Below, in pieces: positions 9,480 through 15,462 of a DNA stretch of 64,000 nucleotides. Position numbers and translations under genes: made by a program. The notes under the pieces are model-generated. The model did no database searches, was not told the origin of the DNA, and saw nothing but the letters and a program-made list of their open reading frames with translations. The stretch comes from JACPYM01 sp963699175 (GTDB taxonomy: Bacteria; Acidobacteriota; Blastocatellia; RBC074), in NCBI GenBank assembly GCA_963699175.1, contig OY969418.1:7316001-7380000 (forward strand). Reading direction: 5' to 3'. Each line of letters starts with the position of its first letter. The first letter of the stretch is position 1.

Positions 9480-9598
9480 CACATAGGCTTCTGGTTTGCG
9501 TCATTTGCCTAGTGACCTTGTTTCGGAAAGCGAGGTGAAAGTCATGAGAAGATGACTGCGCCCCTCGAAAGGGCGAGGGGGCGGCGAAAGCCGCCCCC
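9480..9598 (+). ncRNA. Candidate structured RNA made of five consecutive hairpins
   Basis: Five stems follow one another with almost no spacing. (1) 9480-9488 pairs with 9507-9514, with one bulged A. (2) 9515-9523 pairs with 9528-9536 around CGGA. (3) GTCAT 9541-9545 pairs with ATGAC 9552-9556. (4) CGCCC 9559-9563 pairs with GGGCG 9571-9575. (5) GGGGGCGGC 9577-9585 pairs with GCCGCCCCC 9590-9598, capped by a GAAA tetraloop. Such density is unusual for an untranslated leader. It could be a transposon-encoded RNA, a regulatory leader of the gene at 9655, or a recombination-site-like structure. No known RNA class was recognised. Confidence 0.45.
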
Positions 9599-9654
9599 AG
9601 ACACTACGCTTCTTTAGTTTTATAGCATAACCCCTAGCCTTTTGAAAGGTAATT

Positions 9655-10152
9655 ATGGAAAACAGTGATAACCACCAAGATGTCATAGATCACGGCCCCT
9701 ATCTCGCCAGCCTGGAGGAAAAGCTTGCCAATGTTGAAGCTGACCGGCTTGCGTTAGAAGCTAGGGAGGCTGCATTAAGAAGGTCAATAGCATCAATCAG
9801 GGAGTTAGTTGCACTAGAGTCTGGGGCGGTTACGTTCGCTCCTTCGGATGACGTAATCATTCCCAAGCGCCATTTCAAGGGGCTACCCCTAATAGATGCG
9901 ATTGAGAAATATATAAGGATGAATAAAACGGGCCGTACTGCCCGACAGGTAGCCGATGCGTTAAGGCAAGGCGGAGTGGATTCAAAATCTAAATTCTTTG
10001 TAGCGAATGTCCGCACCGCACTAAAGCGCCAAGGGTCATCGCATGGAATTGTTCGCCGTGGGAATACATATTGGCTTGCTGAATGGCCGAATACACCTAA
10101 AGAGCAAGAGGCGGACAAGCACGAAGAAGGAGGGGCAGAGGACGAGGCTTAA
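9655..10152 (+). CDS. Passenger protein: coiled coil plus winged-helix-like domain
   Basis: This 165-residue protein starts at ATG 9655 with AAAGG five bases upstream. Residues 15-55 form a coiled coil ('SLEEKLANVEADRLALEARE'). Residues 80-145 resemble a HARE-HTH/winged-helix domain: 'PLIDAIEKYIRMNKTGRTAR', 'QVADALRQGGVDSKSKFFVA', then 'RTALKRQGSSHGIVRRG' and 'YWLAEW'. HARE-HTH domains occur in DNA-modification and repair proteins. Here it may bind transposon DNA, for example the 10-bp array upstream. The tail is acidic. The function is inferred from fold resemblance only. Confidence 0.7.
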   Translation: MENSDNHQDVIDHGPYLASLEEKLANVEADRLALEAREAALRRSIASIRELVALESGAVTFAPSDDVIIPKRHFKGLPLIDAIEKYIRMNKTGRTARQVADALRQGGVDSKSKFFVANVRTALKRQGSSHGIVRRGNTYWLAEWPNTPKEQEADKHEEGGAEDEA

Positions 10153-10169
10153 AGTAACTTAAATAAATT

Positions 10170-10195
10170 GAGCCTGCCGTAGCAGCGGCAGGCTC
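10170..10195. terminator. Hairpin after the passenger gene, terminator-like
   Basis: GAGCCTGCCG (10170-10179) pairs perfectly with CGGCAGGCTC (10186-10195) around TAGCAG, 18 bases after the stop at 10152. A/T-rich sequence lies on the left side, so it could also act on minus-strand transcripts. The downstream T-run is poor. Short palindromes (AGGTTTAAAACCT, then CTAAAGTGACTTTAG) follow before the tRNA-like gene. Confidence 0.5.
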
Positions 10196-10302
10196 ATCTC
10201 CCAGTTAGTCAGACTAGGAGAGGTTTAAAACCTAAAGTGACTTTAGCAGCCAATTCCAAAAAAATCAAGATTTCCTTGTATGGTATCCCGGATATTAACT
10301 TA

Positions 10303-10392
10303 GGCGCGTTGGTCGAGCGGTCGAAGGCGACCCCCTGGCAGGGGGGAGAGGCCTAGTCAGCCTCCACGTGGGTTCGAATCCCTCACGCGCCT
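10303..10392 (+). tRNA. Class II tRNA-like gene, anticodon GGC (Ala codon) on a Ser-like body
   Basis: A full cloverleaf can be drawn. The acceptor is GGCGCGT (10303-10309) with ACGCGCC (10385-10391), seven perfect pairs, and base 73 is T. The D arm GTC/GGC encloses 'GAGCGGTCGAA', including a G13-A22 position typical of serine tRNAs. The anticodon loop is CTGGCAG (10335-10341), anticodon GGC. The long variable arm is GAGGC (10348-10352)/GCCTC (10360-10364). The T loop is TTCGAAT with stem GTGGG/CCCTC. Two mismatches (A27-G43, T50-T64) and no encoded CCA are noted. A long variable arm is a SerRS/LeuRS feature, whereas GGC reads alanine GCC. It may be a chimeric tRNA or a decaying one carried by the transposon. 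Confidence 0.7.
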
Positions 10393-10456
10393 CTTTTAGC
10401 CTCCCTTGTCACTCTCCCTAAATAGGCTTCGTGCGCTCTCATTGCCTCGTTTTTAC

Positions 10457-10485
10457 TTGACTTTGCATAGGCGCTCAAGCATAAT
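10457..10485 (+). promoter_or_regulatory. Promoter of the transposase gene
   Basis: TTGACT (10457-10462), a 17-base spacer and CATAAT (10480-10485) match the sigma-70 consensus at ten of twelve positions. It lies about 40 bases before the transposase start codon. Confidence 0.6.
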
Positions 10486-10522
10486 GTCACCTGTGTTGCT
10501 ATTGAATATCTGAGGTGATTAT

Positions 10523-11470
10523 ATGAACTGCCCACACTGCGAAAGCGACCAGACAAAGCGATTCGGCAAAGACCGCAAAGGCAATCAGCGTTTCCGTTGC
10601 CTAGCTTGTGGCAAGACCTTTCAGCCCGAACGCGACAAGCCGCTTGGTGAGATGACGCTGGCGTTGGATAAGGCAGAAGCCGTGTTGCGCCTCTTGGTCG
10701 AAGGTTGCAGCATCCGCACGACTGAGCGCATCACTGGCGTTCACAAAAATACAATCTTCAGTTTGCTTGAAACGGTTGGCGAGAAGTGCGCGATTCTGTT
10801 GGCTGAGAAGATTCAGAACGTGCGCGTGTCTCAAGTTCAATGCGATGAAATTTGGGGCTTTGTCGAGATGAAGGAAAAGACCAAAAAGAATAAGCCTAAC
10901 GCCAACGATACGGCGGGCGATGCTTGGTGCTATATCGCAATCGAGCGCACTAGCAAGCTGATTCTCGCTTGGCACTTGGGCAAGCGCACAATGCAAGACA
11001 CGGTGCAATTCACAGAGAATCTAGCGCACGCCACCACTGGCAACTTTCAAATCAACTGTGATGGTTTCCCCTGCTACAAAGAAGCGATTGAATTCAGCTT
11101 TGGCGCAGATGTGGACTTCGCGCAGATCGTCAAGATTTTCGGTTTGCCCGAAGGTGACGAGCGCCGCTACTCGCTGCCGGTAGTGACAGGCGTTAAGAAG
11201 GTGGTAGTGTCGGGCAGTCCTGATTTAGAGACTGCAACCACGAGCCACGTTGAAAGGCAAAACTTGACCGTCAGAATGCAGATGCGGAGAATGACTAGAT
11301 TGACCAACGCCTTCAGCAAGAAATTTATCAATCTGCGGTATGCCTACGCGCTGCACTTTTTCCACTACAACTTTATCCGTGTGCATTCGTCGTTGCGCTG
11401 TACACCCGCGATGGAAGCGAAGCTGAGCAATCACATTTGGACGTGGAAAGAACTGATAGGTTCGTTGTAA
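10523..11470 (+). CDS. IS1-like DDE transposase
   Basis: This single-frame 315-residue protein starts at ATG 10523, after GAGGTG. It has an N-terminal zinc ribbon (C3, C6, C26, C29: 'NCPHCESDQTK', 'RFRCLACGKTF'), then a helix-turn-helix ('SIRTTERITGVHKNTIFSLL'). The catalytic core shows 'QCDEIWGF' (first Asp), 'NCDGFPCYKEAI' (second Asp) and 'HVERQNLTVRMQMRRMTRLT' (Glu), followed by 'NAFSKK'. The HVERxNL...FSK block is the IS1 signature. Classical IS1 makes this protein by frameshifting of two ORFs; here it is one ORF. The 8-bp duplication is compatible with IS1 or the related IS1595 family. Confidence 0.9.
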   Translation: MNCPHCESDQTKRFGKDRKGNQRFRCLACGKTFQPERDKPLGEMTLALDKAEAVLRLLVEGCSIRTTERITGVHKNTIFSLLETVGEKCAILLAEKIQNVRVSQVQCDEIWGFVEMKEKTKKNKPNANDTAGDAWCYIAIERTSKLILAWHLGKRTMQDTVQFTENLAHATTGNFQINCDGFPCYKEAIEFSFGADVDFAQIVKIFGLPEGDERRYSLPVVTGVKKVVVSGSPDLETATTSHVERQNLTVRMQMRRMTRLTNAFSKKFINLRYAYALHFFHYNFIRVHSSLRCTPAMEAKLSNHIWTWKELIGSL

Positions 11471-11529
11471 TATTGATTCATCTCAAACAAGAAACCTCAA
11501 TTAGTAACTAGCCCAACATAGGAGGATTT

Positions 11530-11670
11530 ATGGCAAAAAGCGGAGTAACATCTAAGAGGGTAGCCAAGGCAGCGGCAGGATTATTGCGCAGCAAGAAGAC
11601 TCCCAAGAAAGTCAAAGCTGTAGCAGCCTCTGCGCTGCGGCAAGCCAAGAGACGAACAAAGAAGAAATAG
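11530..11670 (+). CDS. 46-residue basic passenger protein ('MAKSGVTSKRVAKAAAGLLR')
   Basis: A perfect ribosome-binding site (GGAGG at 11521-11525) precedes ATG 11530, and the frame ends with TAG at 11668-11670. The protein is Lys/Ala/Arg-rich with two helices, 'SKRVAKAAAGLLRSKKTPK' and 'KAVAASALRQAKRR', and no cysteines. Similar tiny 'VTSKRVA...SALRQ' proteins occur as stand-alone genes in many bacteria. The role is unknown; the charge suggests RNA or DNA binding. It lies 59 bases after the transposase stop and is convergent with the next gene. Confidence 0.75.
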   Translation: MAKSGVTSKRVAKAAAGLLRSKKTPKKVKAVAASALRQAKRRTKKK

Positions 11671-11673
11671 CTA

Positions 11674-11940
11674 TTATTTCTTTGCCGTCTTCAACGTTTT
11701 GATTGAGGCGATAGAGCACACTGGAATGGAAAGGCTACCGCAGCCTTGATGAATAGCTGCGCCTTCAGGGTGGGAAAGGTTAGCCATAAGCAGAATGGCT
11801 TCTTTCGTCTTGCGGACAAGCCAGCCAACGGAGTGGCAGACAATCGGTGTTGGCGCGTCTATTTCGTCAACCGGTTGCCAATCTATATTTCTGCCAGAGT
11901 CCAACCATTCCACTAAAACTAAATCGAAAGGCTGTTTCAT
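11674..11940 (-). CDS. Passenger hypothetical protein (88 residues)
   Basis: The start is ATG 11940, and its ribosome-binding site (AGGAAT) overlaps the inner edge of the right terminal repeat. The sequence shows 'FDLVLVEWLDSGRNIDWQPV', 'PIVCHSVGWLVRKTKEAILL' and 'MANLSH', ending in 'IKTLKTAKK'. The pattern of an acidic N-terminal strand, a 'SVGWLV' core and a basic tail resembles small proteins annotated on phages and plasmids. No function is known. It could be a regulator of the element. Its stop lies three bases from the convergent 46-residue gene. Confidence 0.7.
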   Translation of the reverse strand: MKQPFDLVLVEWLDSGRNIDWQPVDEIDAPTPIVCHSVGWLVRKTKEAILLMANLSHPEGAAIHQGCGSLSIPVCSIASIKTLKTAKK

Positions 11941-11946
11941 ATTCCT

Positions 11947-11971
11947 AGCAACACAACTTTAGCCCACTACC
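11947..11971 (-). repeat. Right terminal inverted repeat (25 bp)
   Basis: Exact inverted copy of 8934-8958. Reading outward on the minus strand it introduces 'VVG' and a stop codon into the interrupted gene. Confidence 0.92.
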
Positions 11972-12354
11972 TTCTTTTCTACCTCCTTCGCACCATGCTT
12001 ATCCTTGTGATCTTTGAATGCTGCCGCAAACTTCTCAATCGTCTTTTTGGCATCACTCGCACGGTACGGTTCGCTCTGTTGGCCTATCGAGTATTTGCAT
12101 TGAACAATGACAACCGAACTTGACTCGCTAAATGTCGGGTGTTTCCCAAAGTACAGTGTAAGGTCGGCAATCTCGACTGTTTTCGCCGATACCCTTGCTT
12201 GGTCAGCAGGCGCGAGGCCTTCAACGGCAATTCCCACAAATTCATCTGTTGGCATGACGAGTTGAAGCGACTTGCGTGCTGCCCAAGCCTCATGAAACTC
12301 GTGACCATCACGGGAAGCTCTTACTTTGTCAATTCGCGAGCGGTTGTTTTTCAT
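11959..12354 (-). pseudogene. PD-(D/E)xK-like nuclease domain, 5' part of the interrupted STAND gene
   Basis: From ATG 12354 the native protein runs 128 codons to 11972, then three transposon-derived codons and a stop. It reads 'VRASRDGHEFHEAWAARKSL', then 'EIADLTLYFG' and 'VVIVQCKYSIG'. Asp64 followed about 20 residues later by Gln85-x-Lys87 at a strand end is the D...(E/Q)xK pattern of Mrr/DUF4297-like effector nucleases, and 'ASDAKKTIEKFAAAFKDHKD' follows. Such domains sit at the N-terminus of AVAST-type STAND proteins. A TTG 24 bases upstream is a less likely start. The restored 5' gene would give 1,148 residues. Confidence 0.7.
11972..11979. repeat. Target site duplication, right copy
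   Basis: TTCTTTTC, identical to 8926-8933. On the minus strand it spells GAAAAGAA, within the codons for Glu-Lys-Lys of the interrupted gene. Confidence 0.9.
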
Positions 12355-12387
12355 TCTGAATAATAAATGGCAAAACAAGAGGCGGTT

Positions 12388-12487
12388 TGTAATTGCTCAA
12401 GCGCCTGCGCCGTCTTCCCGCGTTGTAGTTCCAGCGCCGCGTGAACGGCTGGCAGCCAGGTCGAGTTGAGCAAGCCATCCTTCCGCG
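12388..12487 (-). pseudogene. TPR relic, upstream piece of the split tail
   Basis: The minus strand reads 'DGLLNSTWLPAVHAALEL', 'QRGKTAQALEQLQTAS' without a start codon. It begins right after the stop of the glycosylase gene at 12491. This is the second-last TPR of acidobacterial regulator/kinase tails, whose continuation would be the fragment at 2516-2761. The STAND locus begins a few bases downstream. Confidence 0.6.
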
Positions 12488-12490
12488 CGT

Positions 12491-13678
12491 CTACAACTCC
12501 ACCTTTTCCGCGCCCACCAAGTTCGCCAGCCGCATCAACGCTTCCTCCAATTTTTTCCGGCGGGCCTTGGTTACTTTAACCGCCGGTTCCCAATACACCT
12601 TCCGCACTTCCAAGGTGCCGCGTTCCCGTTGAAACTTGGGATCAATGCGTCCGACCAATTGATCGCCTTCGAGGATCGGCAGCACGTAATAGCCATATCG
12701 CCGCTGCGGTTCTGGTACGAAAGCTTCAAAGCGATAATCGAAACCGAACAATCTGGCCACGCGGGCGCGATCTCGGATGACGGGATCAAACGGCGAGAGC
12801 AAGCGCATCCGGTCAGGCGCGACGGGCAGTTTGCGCAACCGCGTTCGCCAATTGCTGAGTGCAAAGCTGGCGCGCGGCTGCTCGTCATTCATTGTCGCAA
12901 CTGTCACAGGCACAATTTCTCCGGACTTCGCTGCTTGCTCACACCATTGCCGCGCTTGCGCGAGCGTGACGGCATGCCAGAAATCAGCGATTTCTTTTGG
13001 TGTCGCCAACACTAAGCGCTCGAACGCCGTGCGGCACGCCCATTCGATATGTTCGGCTTCGGTTGGCGGGGCCAGAGTGGTCACTGCAGGCAAGACACGT
13101 TCGGTCAGGTCATACACCTTTTGAAACTTTTCCCGCCGCGCCACCATCAGTTCGCCCGTGAACCACAGATATTCGAGCGCGGTTTTTTGCGGCTTCCAAT
13201 CCCACCAGCCAGCGCGCGCGCCCTGGCGGTCATGCTCGAAATCCTGTGAACGCAGCGGCCCTTCGCGTGCGATGCGTTCACGCACGTGTGCCACGGTTTT
13301 CTCCGGCTGCGCGCCCATCCGCGGCCCCCACCATCTGTCTCGCAGCCTCGTTTCATAGCGCGCAAACCGCGGCTTCCAATGCGCAAACCAAGCCGTCGGA
13401 ACCGCCGCCGCGTCGTGCGTCCAATGCTCAAACAGATGCCGGTTTTTTTCGAGCAGGTAAGTGAAATGTTCGTGACGATAACCGTCGAGCCGGCTGCCCA
13501 GCGTGAGATGGTGGGCACGCTCGACATAGTTGATCGAGTCCATTTGCACGAAGCCCATTTGCTCAATCAATCGGGCCAGCGTCGTGCGTGTGGCTTTGCG
13601 CGTGGGGTCAGCCAGTAAGCCCTGCGCGCCCAGAAATAAGCGGCGGGCGGCTTCAGTTGAAATCACGGGAGCGTTCAT
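12491..13678 (-). CDS. Winged-helix DNA glycosylase, YcaQ/AlkX-like (HTH_42 family)
   Basis: This 395-residue protein has the usual family length. The catalytic segment near the N-terminus reads 'LIEQMGFVQMDSINYVERAH', with Gln45-Met-Asp47. The Q-x-D form is typical of the YcaQ/AlkX branch, whereas AlkZ has Q-x-Q. 'YGYYVLPILEGDQLVGRIDP' and 'VYWEPAVKVTKARR' are characteristic C-terminal motifs. Members excise alkylated or cross-linked bases, including interstrand crosslinks. The stop of hutU lies two bases upstream of this start, so the genes may be cotranscribed despite unrelated functions. Confidence 0.85.
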   Translation of the reverse strand: MNAPVISTEAARRLFLGAQGLLADPTRKATRTTLARLIEQMGFVQMDSINYVERAHHLTLGSRLDGYRHEHFTYLLEKNRHLFEHWTHDAAAVPTAWFAHWKPRFARYETRLRDRWWGPRMGAQPEKTVAHVRERIAREGPLRSQDFEHDRQGARAGWWDWKPQKTALEYLWFTGELMVARREKFQKVYDLTERVLPAVTTLAPPTEAEHIEWACRTAFERLVLATPKEIADFWHAVTLAQARQWCEQAAKSGEIVPVTVATMNDEQPRASFALSNWRTRLRKLPVAPDRMRLLSPFDPVIRDRARVARLFGFDYRFEAFVPEPQRRYGYYVLPILEGDQLVGRIDPKFQRERGTLEVRKVYWEPAVKVTKARRKKLEEALMRLANLVGAEKVEL

Positions 13679-13680
13679 CT

Positions 13681-15339
13681 TTATGTTTCCGCCATTGGCA
13701 CTTTGACGTTGTGCGCTTGCGCTTCTTCGAGCGCCTGTTCGTACCCGGCGTCAACGTGCCGAATGATGCCCATGCCCGGATCGGTCGTTAGCACACGCCG
13801 CAGCCTTCTGGCCGCTCCCTCTGTGCCATCGGCCACCACGACCATTCCTGCGTGCAGCGAATAGCCAATGCCCACGCCGCCGCCATTGTGCACCGAGACC
13901 CACGAAGCGCCAGCCGCCGTGTTCAGCAAAGCATTCAAAATTGGCCAATCGCCAATCGCATCCGATCCATCGAGCATCGCTTCGGTTTCGCGGTATGGTG
14001 ACGCGACCGAGCCGGAATCCAAATGATCGCGCCCGATCACAAGCGGCGCTTCGACTTCACCTTTCCGCACCAACTCATTCAACGCCTCGCCAAAGGTCGC
14101 GCGGTCACCATAACCGAGCCAGCAGACGCGCGCGGGCAATCCTTGAAAATGCACACGCTCACGCGCCAGCTTCAGCCAGCGTTCCAGAATCGGATCGTCG
14201 GGGAACAACTCCTGCGCCAGATCATCAGTCTTGCGAATGTCGTTGGGATTGCCCGAGAGCGCCACCCAGCGGAACGGCCCGCGCCCTTCGCAAAAGAGCG
14301 GGCGAATGTATTCCGGCACAAAGCCGGGAATTTCAAAAGCGTCGTCAACGCCCCCCTTTTGCGCCTGCGCGCGAATATTGTTGCCGTAATCAAAAGTCAC
14401 CGCGCCCATTCGTTTCAAATCCAACATCGCCTGCACGTGCTTGGCCATCGCCGCCAGCGAACGTTTAATGTATTCGTCAGGATTCTCGCGGCGCAGCCGT
14501 AAAGCTTCATCCAGCGTCATCCCATTCGGCACATAGCCGTTCAACGCATCGTGCGCGCTTGTCTGATCGGTCAACACGTCGGGCACAATGCCGCGCCGCA
14601 CCAACTCCGGCAACACGTCGGCACAATTGCCGACCAAGCCAACCGACAACGCGCGCCCTTGCCGCTGTGCTTCATTCAACTGCCGCAATGCATCATCCAA
14701 GTCATAACTGATCGCATCGCAATAGCCCGTCTGAATGCGTTTCTCGATTCGTGCCGGATCAACGTCAATGCCCAAAAAACACGCGCCATTCATCGTCGCG
14801 GCCAATGGCTGCGCGCCGCCCATCCCGCCCATTCCGCCCGACACGACCAACTTGCCGTTGAGCGATCCACCAGCATTGGCGAAATGTTTTGCGCCCACTG
14901 CCGCGAATGTTTCAAACGTACCTTGAATGATTCCTTGTGAACCGATGTAGATCCACGACCCGGCGGTCATCTGGCCGTACATCGTCAAGCCCAGCCGTTC
15001 CAGCCGATGAAACTCCTGCCAATTCGACCACTGGCCGACTAGATTGGAATTAGCGATCAATACGCGCGGCGCGTCTTCGTGCGTGCGAAAGATGCCGACC
15101 GGCTTACCCGATTGCACCAGCAGCGTCTCGTCGTTTTCGAGCGATTGCAGCGAACGCACGATGGCGTCAAAGGCTTGCCAGTTGCGCGCCGCTTTGCCCG
15201 TGCCGCCGTAGACGACCAACTCATCGGGCCGCTCGGCAACTTCCGGGTCGAGGTTGTTCATCAACATTCTGAGCGCGGCTTCCTGCACCCAGCCTTTACA
15301 ACTGATTTGGGTTCCGCGTGGCGCTTTGATGGTTCGCAT
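13681..15339 (-). CDS. hutU: Urocanate hydratase
   Basis: This 552-residue protein converts urocanate to imidazolonepropionate in histidine breakdown, using tightly bound NAD+. Family marks include 'YGGTGKAARNWQAFDAI', 'YGQMTAGSWIYIGSQGI' (121-137), the glycine-rich NAD site 'SGGMGGMGGAQPLA' (167-180), 'GLPARVCWLGYGDRA' with the conserved cysteine region, and 'SVHNGGGVGIGYSLHAGMV'. The length matches the family (about 555). It lies 123 bases downstream of hutH on the same strand. hutI and later genes are not in the window. Confidence 0.96.
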   Translation of the reverse strand: MRTIKAPRGTQISCKGWVQEAALRMLMNNLDPEVAERPDELVVYGGTGKAARNWQAFDAIVRSLQSLENDETLLVQSGKPVGIFRTHEDAPRVLIANSNLVGQWSNWQEFHRLERLGLTMYGQMTAGSWIYIGSQGIIQGTFETFAAVGAKHFANAGGSLNGKLVVSGGMGGMGGAQPLAATMNGACFLGIDVDPARIEKRIQTGYCDAISYDLDDALRQLNEAQRQGRALSVGLVGNCADVLPELVRRGIVPDVLTDQTSAHDALNGYVPNGMTLDEALRLRRENPDEYIKRSLAAMAKHVQAMLDLKRMGAVTFDYGNNIRAQAQKGGVDDAFEIPGFVPEYIRPLFCEGRGPFRWVALSGNPNDIRKTDDLAQELFPDDPILERWLKLARERVHFQGLPARVCWLGYGDRATFGEALNELVRKGEVEAPLVIGRDHLDSGSVASPYRETEAMLDGSDAIGDWPILNALLNTAAGASWVSVHNGGGVGIGYSLHAGMVVVADGTEGAARRLRRVLTTDPGMGIIRHVDAGYEQALEEAQAHNVKVPMAET

Positions 15340-15462
15340 AATTCAGCTTGGTTTTAATGCCAAAACGTCAAGGACGCCAGCAGGAATCAAGAAAACACAA
15401 TTCGTCTGACGCATCTCGGATTACTGGACGTTGAGGTTAATTTACCGTTCTTGGCGTTTCAA

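Larger units (their letters stand above)
8934..11971. mobile_element. IS1-like transposon with passenger genes (3,038 bp)
   Basis: Perfect 25-bp inverted repeats end the element (8934-8958 and 11947-11971; both read GGTAGTGGGCTAAAGTTG inward), flanked by the 8-bp duplication TTCTTTTC. It interrupts the STAND gene; removing 8934-11971 plus one duplication copy rejoins 'KEVEKK' to 'LTFELITNRP' in frame. Inside are a transposase (10523-11470), four small genes, a tRNA-like gene, a candidate structured RNA and a 10-bp-periodic array. Ordinary IS1 elements are under 1.2 kb, so about two thirds of this one is cargo. Perfect ends and an intact transposase suggest a recent insertion. Confidence 0.92.

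Noticed and set aside
10331..10345. Simple CCCCC-TGGCA-GGGGG hairpin instead of a tRNA anticodon arm
   Set aside because: The flanking acceptor, D, variable and T arms all pair in tRNA order, and U33 and TTCGAAT are in place, so a tRNA explains more of the sequence.
10523..11470. IS1-style programmed frameshift in the transposase
   Set aside because: The 315-codon frame is continuous and contains zinc ribbon, HTH and all catalytic residues, so no frameshift is needed.
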